Source of the DNA: Parcubacteria group bacterium GW2011_GWC2_42_12 | Lineage (GTDB): Bacteria > Patescibacteriota > Patescibacteriia > Patescibacteriales > GWC2-42-12 | Direction of reading: 5' to 3' | DNA: 40,638 nucleotides | NCBI GenBank assembly: GCA_000997945.1 | Contig: LCCP01000008.1 | Span: 1-40,638, forward strand | In this document: positions 8,011 through 17,226 of the stretch, piece after piece | How positions within the stretch are numbered: position 1 is the first letter of the stretch | Layout of the letters: the number at the start of each line of letters is the position of its first letter | Translations under genes and position numbers: made by a program | The notes under the pieces: generated by a model | Database searches by the model: none | Seen by the model: the letters and a program-made list of their open reading frames with translations, nothing else | What the model was told of the DNA's origin: nothing

Positions 8011-8496
8011 TTAGAAAGGTATATTTTCCACCTTGATTTCTTCTTCGCCCTGGTTATCTTCCGCGGTCCCGGCCGCTTCTTCAACATTAATTACCGGTTC
8101 ACTGGGCATAGGCGGTTGGTCGTTTCGATCAACTTGGCTTCTGGCGCCGGCGCGATCAAGCATAATCATATTTTCGGCGACAATCTCCGTGCGGTAACGT
8201 TTAACGCTGTCTTGGCCGACCCAGTCTCTGGTCTGCAATCTGCCTTCAAGATAAACTTTCGCACCCTTTTTTAAATACTGACCACAAATTTCCGCTAATC
8301 GCGCCCAAGCGACAATATTATGAAACTCGGCTTTTTCATGCTTTTGACCGGATTGATCGGTCCAAACTAAATTAGTGGCCACGGAAAATGAAGCAACCGT
8401 CTTGCCATTAGGCGTCGTTCTAATTTCCGGGTCGCGAGTCAGAAAACCAATAATCATGGCTTTGTTTAAATTCATAAAAGTTGTCTTCGTCGCCAT
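8011..8496 (-). CDS. ssb: Single-stranded DNA-binding protein
   Basis: MNLNKAMIIGFLTRDPEIRTTPNGKTVASFSVATN; acidic tail ending ENIPF. Confidence 0.96.
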   Translation of the reverse strand: MATKTTFMNLNKAMIIGFLTRDPEIRTTPNGKTVASFSVATNLVWTDQSGQKHEKAEFHNIVAWARLAEICGQYLKKGAKVYLEGRLQTRDWVGQDSVKRYRTEIVAENMIMLDRAGARSQVDRNDQPPMPSEPVINVEEAAGTAEDNQGEEEIKVENIPF

Positions 8497-8555
8497 TCGG
8501 CTAACCGCGGAATGGCAACAAATTTATTATTAAAAGATTTAAGTAATAAAAATGA

Positions 8556-9086
8556 TTATAACAAATTATCCGTTTCCAAAATTTTATCAAGCTTTTCGTC
8601 CAAGTCTTTCAGGTCAACTTTATCTTTATCAGTCGCTTTGACGCTGGCTGGAGCGGTCTCGGCCGGCGCGGCGCGGCGCGTCAGAACTTTTTCTCTAGCC
8701 GATTTCTCTTCTTTGATGCTTCTGGCCGCGATCTTGGCCGCGATCTTCCTGTCCTGATCAATTTGTGCCTCGGTTTTTAACTCTTTTAAAACAACTTGCT
8801 GCCTTAAAATCTCACCGGTCATGCGCAGGGCATGATCAACATTAATAAGATTCACCCCAGGCATATCAAACTCAACTAAATTATAATAGCCGAAACGAAA
8901 ACCCTTGATCGGATAAGCCAATCTTTTTTTACCCAACTCAACGCTCTGGGTTATCTTGCCCTGATTGTTGGCAATCAAATTATTTACTTTTTCCATAATC
9001 GGCTTAATTTCTTCCGTACTGAATTTATTAGAAATTAAATAAAGCAGTTCATAATGGGGCATCTCCCCTGATTTTACTTTTGACAT
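8556..9086 (-). CDS. rpsF: 30S ribosomal protein S6
   Basis: YELLYLIS..., GKKRLAYPIKGFRFGYYNLVEFD; basic C-terminal extension. Confidence 0.93.
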   Translation of the reverse strand: MSKVKSGEMPHYELLYLISNKFSTEEIKPIMEKVNNLIANNQGKITQSVELGKKRLAYPIKGFRFGYYNLVEFDMPGVNLINVDHALRMTGEILRQQVVLKELKTEAQIDQDRKIAAKIAARSIKEEKSAREKVLTRRAAPAETAPASVKATDKDKVDLKDLDEKLDKILETDNLL

Positions 9087-9320
9087 AATTTGGTGTTTTT
9101 ATAATAAAATCCCGGATATTCTCTAATTCCCCGAAAAAATTCGGGGCAATACCGGGATTGAGAATACCTTTAGCCCAGTTCCAGTTTAAAAAACTGGGGC
9201 TTGGACTGCCCCTTTAAGCAGGAGCCTGGAAAAGGTTAAATATTAAATTGTGTTTTTACTTTATCATAAGCTTTTAAAAATTGCAAGAGCCAAACTCTTA
9301 TGCTAAAGTTTAATTAAAAT

Positions 9321-10469
9321 ATGAAATACTTTTTTATTTTGGGCTCTAACCCTACTTTATCATCAGCCGAATTAGCGGCTATTTTTGATAACACCAGCAA
9401 ACTATCTTTAATCCAGACTAACATTGTTATCTTAGAAACCGACCAGGAAATAATGGCTAACATTATTAAAAAAATTGGGGGGACAATAAAATTCGGTTTA
9501 ATTCATGATGAAATTAATCCTGGTAACACTAACGAAGTATTAAATGCGATAGCCGGTTTTGCCAAGCCGGAATCAAGCGAAGCAAAATTTATGTTCGGCC
9601 TTTCCAGCTATGGAAAAAATAAAACCAACCTTAAACCCTTGGCCATGGAATTTAAAAAATTGCTTAAAGAGTCTGGTATAAATAGCCGCTGGGTTATAAG
9701 CCGGGAGCCAACCTTGTCCAGCGTAGTGGTGGAACAAAATAAATTAACTACAGACAGGGGAGTGGAAATCACAATTATCCAATTTAATAAAAAACTGCTG
9801 CTCGGTAAAACTTTGGCTGTCCAGCCATTTAAAGAATTGTCGTTTCGCGATTACGGCCGCCCGGCTCGGGATGACCATTCCGGCATGCTGCCGCCTAAAC
9901 TGGCGCAAATCATGATAAATCTATCCGGCGCGACTAAAGCTAGCGTCATTCTAGACCCCTTTTGCGGCTCCGGCACGATTATAACCGAAGCTCTGCTGAT
10001 GGGCTATGGCCACATCATCGGCGCTGATATTTCCACCAAAGCAATTTCAGATACAAAAACCAATATCGCCTGGATAGAACAGAATTTTAAATCCAGGCCT
10101 GTAAACTTAAAATTATTAAACTCCGACGCTACGCAAATCTCAAAACATCTGGCGCCAAATTCAGTTGACGCCATTATCACCGAACCATATCTTGGCCCGC
10201 AACGAGGTTTGTTTAATTTGGAAAAAATTATCAGAGAACTAGAGCGATTATATTCTAAGAGTTTAGTCGAATTTAAAAAAATCTTAAAACCAAACGGTAA
10301 AATCATTATGATTTGGCCGTCTCCTGATTTGGCCGGCCTGAAAATTATTAATCCCATACCGAAAAATCTACAAACAAATATCTTTATCAAATTAACCAGC
10401 CGTCAAACCATTATTTATGGCCGCGAACAGCAGAAAGTTTGGCGGGAAATTATGGTATTGGAAAAATAG
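9321..10469 (+). CDS. Trm11/TRMG10-like RNA (guanine-N2) methyltransferase
   Basis: DYGRPARD, LDPFCGSGTIITEALLMGY, ITEPYLGP motifs. Confidence 0.75.
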   Translation: MKYFFILGSNPTLSSAELAAIFDNTSKLSLIQTNIVILETDQEIMANIIKKIGGTIKFGLIHDEINPGNTNEVLNAIAGFAKPESSEAKFMFGLSSYGKNKTNLKPLAMEFKKLLKESGINSRWVISREPTLSSVVVEQNKLTTDRGVEITIIQFNKKLLLGKTLAVQPFKELSFRDYGRPARDDHSGMLPPKLAQIMINLSGATKASVILDPFCGSGTIITEALLMGYGHIIGADISTKAISDTKTNIAWIEQNFKSRPVNLKLLNSDATQISKHLAPNSVDAIITEPYLGPQRGLFNLEKIIRELERLYSKSLVEFKKILKPNGKIIMIWPSPDLAGLKIINPIPKNLQTNIFIKLTSRQTIIYGREQQKVWREIMVLEK

Positions 10470-10484
10470 AATATACATATAAAG

Positions 10485-10638
10485 ACCGGGTATGGTTTTA
10501 GTTTTGAGCTTGCCGGCAAGCGGGCGCATACGAAATTGTTCGTATTTTTCTCTCAAAGAAAAATACCCAGATTTCGTCGGCCTTTAGCACTCGCGAAGGC
10601 GGGCGGAAAAACTAAAACCAGGCCCGGTCTTGGCTAAA
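10485..10638. repeat. Long imperfect palindrome
   Basis: aagaccgggtatggttttagtttt ... aaaactaaaaccaggcccggtctt with nested hairpins. Confidence 0.6.
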
Positions 10639-10663
10639 CTACTGTATGAGATCTATCGATTAA

Positions 10664-11671
10664 TCAAAAAATTACAAACATCCCCGTCCTGTATAACAGC
10701 TCGCCCTCGGCCTCAATAAACTTTTCGTAACCGATAACTTCAGCGCGAATAAAGCCCTTAGTAAAATCCGTGTGAATCACGCCAGCCGCCTCGGGCGCTT
10801 TAACGCCGCGCTTAACCGTCCAGGCCCGGGTTTCATCCGCTCCGGTAGTTAAAAAAGTAATTAAGCCCAAAATTTCGTAAGACGCTTTAATTAGTTTATC
10901 CAGCCCACTCTCGTTTAAACCCAGTTCCTTTATATATTCGGCCTGCTCGGCTTCGGGCAAATTAGCGATTTCCGCTTCAATCTTAGCGTCAATTCTTATA
11001 ACCTTGCCGTCCCACTCTGACTTAACCGGCAGCACAGAACCCGCGGCCGTATTCAAAACATAAATTATTGGTTTAATCGTTAATAACCCTAAAACCTTTA
11101 CTTCTTTCATTTCGTCTTCAGTTAAAACCAACTCGCGCGCCGCCTTGCCGGCCTCGAGTTGCGCCTTTAATTTTTCCAACAATATTTTTAAAGCCATCAT
11201 TTCTTTATTGCCGCTCTTAGCTTCTCTCCCTACTTTTTCCAATCTTTTTTCCACGGTAGTCAAATCAGCCAAAATTAATTCCAAATTGATGGTCTCGCGA
11301 TCGCTCTCCGGATCAATCTTGCCATTAACGTGAATAATATTATCATCTTTAAATTCGCGCGCTACTTCTAAAATAGCGTCGCACTCGCGTATATGGGACA
11401 AAAATTTATTACCTAGCCCCTCGCCTTCGGACGCGCCCTTAACCAGGCCGGCAATATCCACGAATTCAATGAAGGTCGGGATAATTTTTTTCGGCTTAGA
11501 AATCGCGGCCAGTTTCTCCAATCTTTCATCCGGAACTTTAACCACGCCCACATTCGGATCAATGGTGCAGAAAGGATAGTTAGACGCTTCGACATTCTTT
11601 TTAGTTAAGGCATTAAACAGAGTTGATTTACCCACATTGGGTAGACCAACGATGCCGATTGATAAAGACAT
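10664..11671 (-). CDS. ychF: Ribosome-binding ATPase YchF with altered C-terminus
   Basis: GIVGLPNVGKSTLFNALTKKNVEASNYPFCTIDPNVG; C-terminus frameshifted relative to the TGS consensus. Confidence 0.95.
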   Translation of the reverse strand: MSLSIGIVGLPNVGKSTLFNALTKKNVEASNYPFCTIDPNVGVVKVPDERLEKLAAISKPKKIIPTFIEFVDIAGLVKGASEGEGLGNKFLSHIRECDAILEVAREFKDDNIIHVNGKIDPESDRETINLELILADLTTVEKRLEKVGREAKSGNKEMMALKILLEKLKAQLEAGKAARELVLTEDEMKEVKVLGLLTIKPIIYVLNTAAGSVLPVKSEWDGKVIRIDAKIEAEIANLPEAEQAEYIKELGLNESGLDKLIKASYEILGLITFLTTGADETRAWTVKRGVKAPEAAGVIHTDFTKGFIRAEVIGYEKFIEAEGELLYRTGMFVIF

Positions 11672-11847
11672 AATAGAATATTAACTTATAGTTATATTTA
11701 GAACTTAACAGAGATTCAATAATTTTACAAATAATCAAGCTTGACTTTATGGCTAATTTTTCCTAATCTTACCGCACGGAGGGTAAAATTTGATCATTCA
11801 AAATTAAACCCTAAACTCCAATCAACCTTCAACCACAAAAGAACATC

Positions 11848-12474
11848 ATGAAAATAGCACGAGCGCTCTTGTCAGTATCAGACAAAACCGGTCTAGTTCC
11901 CTTCGCTCAAGTTTTGGCACAAGCCGGCGTGGAGCTTCTTTCTACGGGCGGTACGGCCAAAGCTCTGCGCGATGCCGGCCTAACGGTCAAAGACATCAGT
12001 GAACACACCGGTTTTCCGGAAATACTGGACGGCCGCGTCAAAACTCTGCATCCCAAAGTGCACGGCGGTCTGCTGTACATCCGCGGTAACGCCACGCACG
12101 AAGCCACCGTGGCACAACACGGCATCGCGCCGATTGACCTGGTGGTCGTCAACCTCTACCCGTTTGGGCAAACCGTTGCCAAGCCAGGCGCCACCCTGCA
12201 CGATGCCATCGAGAACATCGACATCGGCGGTCCGAGCATGCTCCGTAGCGCGGCCAAGAACCATGACAGCGTTACGGTTGTGGTGGATCCGGCCGATTAC
12301 GCCAGGGTCGCCGAACAAATTCAAGCGACCGGCGAAACAACCTTGGGCCTGCGTCGCAAACTAGCGGCAAAAGTATTCGCACGCACTGCCGCCTACGACG
12401 CCAAGATCGCCAATTACTGCCGATCTGTATTCGAGTTTGTATTCGAGGCTGAAATTGAGGGGAACAACCAGTAA
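11848..12474 (+). CDS. Stand-alone IMP cyclohydrolase (PurH N-terminal, MGS-like) domain
   Basis: [40 protein letters not shown]...[19 protein letters not shown]...[16 protein letters not shown]; no AICAR transformylase domain follows. Confidence 0.92.
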   Translation: MKIARALLSVSDKTGLVPFAQVLAQAGVELLSTGGTAKALRDAGLTVKDISEHTGFPEILDGRVKTLHPKVHGGLLYIRGNATHEATVAQHGIAPIDLVVVNLYPFGQTVAKPGATLHDAIENIDIGGPSMLRSAAKNHDSVTVVVDPADYARVAEQIQATGETTLGLRRKLAAKVFARTAAYDAKIANYCRSVFEFVFEAEIEGNNQ

Positions 12475-12521
12475 ACAGAGCTTCGTCGAGCGCTAGAATC
12501 CGCTCGACAGCGATTCGCCGC

Positions 12522-12556
12522 AGCCACCCGCCCCCAAGGCCGGTGGCTCTTTTTTA
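12522..12556 (+). terminator. Intrinsic terminator after the PurH domain
   Basis: AGCCACC/GGTGGCT stem then cttttttatg. Confidence 0.8.
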
Positions 12557-12634
12557 TGATATAATAAAAATACCGTAAATTATCCTGATGATTATAAAAT
12601 CTAAAAAATAAATCTGCTAATCTAATTAATAATT

Positions 12635-12889
12635 ATGAACAAACCGCTATTTTTATCTAAGATTAAAGAAGGCGAAGAAGTAGAAATTGTTACCATAAAC
12701 GCCGGAGCGCAGACAACGAAAAGATTAGCCGATCTGGGTTTAACTTCCGGAACCAAAATTAAAGTACTGCGCAAAGCTATTTCCGGCCCCTTAGAAATTA
12801 GAATTAGGGGCTCAAGGTTGGCTCTGGGCCGCGGATTAGCTAATAAAATAACCGTAAAAAGATACTTAGTATGCGCAACACCAAATTAA
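12635..12889 (+). CDS. feoA: FeoA-domain protein
   Basis: SH3-like FeoA pattern TKRLADLGLTSGTKIKVLRKAISGPLEIRIRGSRLALGRGLANKI; overlaps feoB. Confidence 0.88.
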   Translation: MNKPLFLSKIKEGEEVEIVTINAGAQTTKRLADLGLTSGTKIKVLRKAISGPLEIRIRGSRLALGRGLANKITVKRYLVCATPN

Positions 12890-14799
12890 ATATCGTTTTA
12901 GCCGGCCAAACCGATGTCGGTAAAAGTGTTATCTTCAATTATTTAACCGGCTTACATCAGCATATCGGTAAATGGTCGGGCCAGACTTTAGAAAGAGCCG
13001 AGGGCACCTTATATTACCAGGGCTATACCATGGATGTTTTAAATTTGCCTGGGATCAGCTCACTAACTAACTATTCAGCCGAAGAAATAATCTCGCGAAA
13101 ATATATCGCCGAACAAAAACCGGACTTTATTATTAATGTCGTAGACGCCACGCGCCTGGAAAAAAGTCTGCTTTTTACTTTGCAACTTCTAGAAATGGCC
13201 AGGCCGACGATTATCGGCTTAAACATGTTTGATCTGTCGGAGAAGAGGGGTCTGGAGATTAACTTATCTAAGTTGGAAAAAATTCTGGGTACGCCGGTCG
13301 TACCGACCATCGCTACCCAGGGCAAGGGCCTGACTAAAACTTTAGACCGGGGCATAGAATTATTAAAAGAGAAAAAAACTCTTAAACCGTTAAACTATGG
13401 CGCTGAAGTGGAGACCAGGCTAGAAAGATTAACCGCCGACTTAAAGAACATTAAATCGCCTTACGCGCCAAGGTGGTTAGCTATTAAACTTTTGGAAAGA
13501 GACAAAGAGGTTGAAAAGATAATCAAGCGAGGAAATCCCGTCCTATTAAAAGAAGCTGAAAATTTATGCCAAGAGCTAGAAGAAATCCATGGCCATGATT
13601 CTTCAATAATTATCGCCGGCGAGAGATGCCTCTTAGTCGCGCAAATCATCGCTAAGGTTTTAAAAACCAGCGAATCAAAAAAAATCAGTTTTAACGAAAA
13701 AATAGATAAAATCACCTGCCACAAAATTTGGGGCTACCCAACCATGGCCGCCGTTTTAGGGATAGTCTTCTTTGCAATTTTTAAATTCGGTAATTTCATA
13801 TCCGCCTTCCTGGCGCGAATTTATTCCGGCTGGCCGGCGGCTTGGGAAAACTTCTTCGGTCATTCGGCCTGGAGCGCCCTAAGCTGGTCGGCGATTGAAT
13901 CGGCTCTAGCACTATTAGACCTGGCTCTACCATTTATTATTCCTTTCTACATATTTTTATTTTTATTGGAAAGCTCCGGCTATCTGGCTAGGGTATCCTT
14001 CTTAATGGATAACTTAATGCATAAAATGGGCATCCACGGCAAGGCCTGCATCCCGCTAATTACCGGATTAACCTGCAATGTCCCGGCCTGCCTGTCTTGC
14101 CGCATGATGGAAACAGAAAGAGAAAAATTTATTACCGGTTTTCTTACCACCCTGATACCTTGTTCAGCTAAAACCATCGTGGTCTTCGGTTTAGTCGGCA
14201 AGTTCGTCGGTCTGGGCTGGGTTTTGGCGCTATATCTCTTTATTCTCTTCCTGGTCTTATTCTTAGGCAAACTAACCTCTAAAACCCTGCCCGGAGAGGC
14301 GGTGGAGCTGATTATGGAGATGCCGGATTATAAAATACCAAAAATTAAAACTATTCTTCTCCAAACTTGGTTTGGTCTAAAAGATTTTATTTTCATCGCC
14401 GCTCCTTTAGTAATCATTTTAGGCGTTATAATTAAAGCGGTCTCTCTGGCCGGCTGGTTGCCTCTGATTACTAGCTGGCTAAGTCCGATAGTGGTTGGCT
14501 GGCTGGGCTTGCCGGCCATTTGTGGAATCTTACTGATCTTCGGCGTCTTAAGAAAAGAATTAATTTTAGTCATGCTGGCCGGCTTATTGGGCACAACTAA
14601 TTTTGCTCAAATTCTGACTCCTGTGCAAATGATCGTTTTAGCTTTAGTCAGTCTGCTTTATTTTCCTTGCGTAGCCACCTTAGCCGTTTTCTGGCGGGAA
14701 TTCGGCTGGAAAAAAACCACCGCGGTTGTCGCCCTGGAACTATTTTTAGCCATCTTGCTCGGCGGCCTGGCCTATAGGATATTAGGGCTCTTCATGTAA
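12871..14799 (+). CDS. feoB: Ferrous iron transporter FeoB
   Basis: G1 AGQTDVGKS, DVLNLPGISSL, polytopic C-terminus with LITGLTCNVPACLSCR. Confidence 0.95.
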   Translation: MRNTKLNIVLAGQTDVGKSVIFNYLTGLHQHIGKWSGQTLERAEGTLYYQGYTMDVLNLPGISSLTNYSAEEIISRKYIAEQKPDFIINVVDATRLEKSLLFTLQLLEMARPTIIGLNMFDLSEKRGLEINLSKLEKILGTPVVPTIATQGKGLTKTLDRGIELLKEKKTLKPLNYGAEVETRLERLTADLKNIKSPYAPRWLAIKLLERDKEVEKIIKRGNPVLLKEAENLCQELEEIHGHDSSIIIAGERCLLVAQIIAKVLKTSESKKISFNEKIDKITCHKIWGYPTMAAVLGIVFFAIFKFGNFISAFLARIYSGWPAAWENFFGHSAWSALSWSAIESALALLDLALPFIIPFYIFLFLLESSGYLARVSFLMDNLMHKMGIHGKACIPLITGLTCNVPACLSCRMMETEREKFITGFLTTLIPCSAKTIVVFGLVGKFVGLGWVLALYLFILFLVLFLGKLTSKTLPGEAVELIMEMPDYKIPKIKTILLQTWFGLKDFIFIAAPLVIILGVIIKAVSLAGWLPLITSWLSPIVVGWLGLPAICGILLIFGVLRKELILVMLAGLLGTTNFAQILTPVQMIVLALVSLLYFPCVATLAVFWREFGWKKTTAVVALELFLAILLGGLAYRILGLFM

Positions 14800-14810
14800 A
14801 TTTAATAAAT

Positions 14811-14844
14811 AAAAAATCAGCTCTGTACCAGGGCTGATTTTTTA
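14811..14844 (+). terminator. feoB terminator
   Basis: aaaaatcagc-tctgtaccagg-gctgatttttt. Confidence 0.85.
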
Positions 14845-14931
14845 TTGACGGGAGCAAGTGGACGAGATTATAACTTTCTTCAAGGAATTAAAAGAGAATT
14901 ATTATATACCAAGTATCGGCTAAGTGGTTGT

Positions 14932-15423
14932 TCAATACAAATTTAGCTTTTGCCCAGGCTTTGCCTCCTCTATTTTCTCCCCCACCCTTTTTAACACTAA
15001 CTCAACATTATCCATCATAGTTTTTATTTCTGGCGGTGAAATATAAAATATGCCTCCGTATTCCATGCCGGTTCTCTTTTTACCAATCTTTTTTAAACTA
15101 GTATAGACTTTAAACATGCTTTCATCATCTAAAGTCAACCAAATGGTGTTTATCGCAGCCTCATGATGACCTTTCGTAGTTCCGCTTGTTCTATAACCGC
15201 ATAAGACTAACATCACCTCGCATAAAATTCTGAATGAGTTATACAGTTCGGCATAGGCGGATATATAAACGCTTTCATCGCCGTCATTGTTCATTAAAAA
15301 TCTTTTCGCATTCTTAAAGCGGGATGAAGCTATATTGTATCTTTTGGTAATTTCTTCAAAAGTAAATTCGATCTTTTCAATTTTTCCAGTTTTTTCAAAC
15401 TGGGTTAAATTTTCTAAATTCAT
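14932..15423 (-). CDS. HEPN-like protein
   Basis: Helical protein with SAYAELYNSFRILCEVMLVLCGYRTSGTTKGHHEAA, immediately downstream of and overlapping a nucleotidyltransferase. Confidence 0.6.
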   Translation of the reverse strand: MNLENLTQFEKTGKIEKIEFTFEEITKRYNIASSRFKNAKRFLMNNDGDESVYISAYAELYNSFRILCEVMLVLCGYRTSGTTKGHHEAAINTIWLTLDDESMFKVYTSLKKIGKKRTGMEYGGIFYISPPEIKTMMDNVELVLKRVGEKIEEAKPGQKLNLY

Positions 15424-15973
15424 CTAAGTTGCCTTTTAGCAATATCATTTTATTGCTAAAAATGTTATTTATAAAACTATTATTCGCAAATTTTTCAACT
15501 AATTCCTGTTTTTTATAAATATGATAATTAATATCTCGGCTGATTTTTGTCTCCAGCTTGGTTATTTCCTCAATAAAATTATCTTCGTTGACCTCCCCGA
15601 TAATAAATAAATCTATGTCGCTACCGCTATTGAATTTATCCGTTGCGAAAGAGCCGAAAATGAACGCCGTTTCAATGGTATCAATTTTTTCTATTATCTC
15701 TCTTAACTGCGCTTCAATCCCGATTGTTTTCGAGATCATCGCTTTAATCTCATTATATAGCTGATAATCTTTGTTTAACCAAAAAAACCGCATATTGCCA
15801 ATGCGCTCCTCGCATAAAATTCCATCACTAATCATTTTTTCAATATATCTTTGATAGTTGGCCGACTCTTTGCCTAAAATTTTTGCCGCCTCCGCCAGAT
15901 AGTATCTTTTATCGGGGTTGGAAAACATTAAATTTAAAATTTCGCCTTGCCCATTTTTTAAAAAATCCAGCAT
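15395..15973 (-). CDS. wHTH-nucleotidyltransferase (MNT-like)
   Basis: N-terminal winged helix; AFIFGSFATDKFNSGSDIDLFIIG matches GSFA..SDIDL. Confidence 0.85.
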   Translation of the reverse strand: MLDFLKNGQGEILNLMFSNPDKRYYLAEAAKILGKESANYQRYIEKMISDGILCEERIGNMRFFWLNKDYQLYNEIKAMISKTIGIEAQLREIIEKIDTIETAFIFGSFATDKFNSGSDIDLFIIGEVNEDNFIEEITKLETKISRDINYHIYKKQELVEKFANNSFINNIFSNKMILLKGNLDEFRKFNPV

Positions 15974-16007
15974 AGTAAAAAAATATTAATAAACCTTGTG
16001 TTAGGAG

Positions 16008-16037
16008 ATTATACAGGAGATATATACAATTTGTCAA
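16008..16037 (-). promoter_or_regulatory. Promoter of the MNT/HEPN-like operon
   Basis: Minus strand TTGACA (16037-16032), 18-nt spacer, TATAAT (16013-16008). Confidence 0.65.
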
Positions 16038-16432
16038 GGTAATTAAACATTTTGTTAAACTACTTAAACAATTTATGTATTTTATTTAATATTAGATAAA
16101 AAATATGGAAGATTTAGCTATTCTTATTATAACATTAAATCAATTTTTTAGAAAGGGCATGTAAAAAGCTAATATTAAATAAACTATTATAATATAACTG
16201 ACTTAAAAACCGTCTACGGAGCAACTTATCCCCAAAAAAACAAGATTTTCCTTGCCTGACATGAGTCGTCGAGATAATAATTAAAACCCCCGCGGGGCTA
16301 TAGGCCGGAGGCAACGGAAGTTATACGAGCCAAGAAACAATAGTTAGAGGAGAGAATTTTTGCAAACACTCATATTGTCGCCTGACTTGATTCTGTTGCA
16401 CGATCTATAGCCCGGCAGGGGCTTAAATATAT

Positions 16433-16666
16433 TTATATTATCAGGTTGTAGAGATTTTGAATTATGAGCAGTTTAAACATTCTGATCGGATGAATGGCAT
16501 TTTGCCCTCTAGGGGAATAACGGTCGGCGGCCTCCTCTTCCACAAACGACCAGTCAATCAGTTTATTCATTTTGACTAGCAGATGATCCTGATTGCGTTC
16601 AATAATGGGGTCGCAGGCGTATGAGCCGAACATTGAATTAGTAAACTGATCTTGCGGCTTGAACAT
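16433..16666 (-). pseudogene. Transposase N-terminal remnant (IS5/IS1182-like)
   Basis: LVKMNKLIDWSFVEEEAADRYSPRGQNAIHPIRMFKLLIIQNLYNL then premature end. Confidence 0.75.
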
Positions 16667-16888
16667 AGATTTTTGCGCTTAAAAATTAGTTAAAAAATGT
16701 TGTTTCTAACTTAATTTTAGCACAAAAATTTCTGTTTGAGATAAGGATAACTTAACAAAATTATTTAATTTTCAAAGTAGTTTTTACCCGGCAGGCAGGG
16801 TATTCTGCTACACCCTAAATATATAAGAGAAAAGAATGACAAAAAATATCTTGCCAGAAGATGCTTTGAAGATGGTTATGATCAGAAG

Positions 16889-17152
16889 GTGGACGGTTAT
16901 GATAAAGTATTTGAGAAAGTAGATCTAAGTAAGAATGGTCGCGACCATATTTATTTAATCGAAAAAGAAGGTGATAACAAAAAATTTTTTCGCATTGCAG
17001 ATTTATACACCTTAGGACAGCTAGGATACCCAAAGCCGTCAAGGAGTGAAGAAAAATGTTTTCATATTTCCGACGGATATACGATTGGTAAAGAAATCAA
17101 AATTTACAATATAATTTCAGAAATAAATGAGATCAGGAGGCTTAAAGATTGA
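16889..17152 (+). CDS. Hypothetical protein; open frame extends upstream of the listed GTG
   Basis: In-frame upstream ...REKNDKKYLARRCFEDGYDQK continuous with VDGYDKVFEKV. Confidence 0.4.
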   Translation: MDGYDKVFEKVDLSKNGRDHIYLIEKEGDNKKFFRIADLYTLGQLGYPKPSRSEEKCFHISDGYTIGKEIKIYNIISEINEIRRLKD

Positions 17153-17168
17153 TAGGTTACATTCAAGG

Positions 17169-17222
17169 TTGACTAAACATATCTAATTGGATATAATTGG
17201 ATATAGTTAATATGTCCAATTA
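17169..17222 (+). promoter_or_regulatory. Fic-gene promoter with operator-like repeats
   Basis: TTGACT (17169-17174), 17-nt spacer, TATAAT (17192-17197); TAATTGG at 17184 and 17194, TCCAATTA at 17215-17222. Confidence 0.65.
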
Positions 17223-17226
17223 AATT

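Noticed and set aside
7972-8274. Plus-strand ORF over ssb
   Set aside because: Antisense to a clear SSB; no own motifs
11907-12364. Overlapping ORFs on both strands in the PurH domain gene (11907-12152, 11980-12324, 11999-12364)
   Set aside because: GC-rich coding DNA gives long shadow ORFs; only the +11848 frame has family motifs
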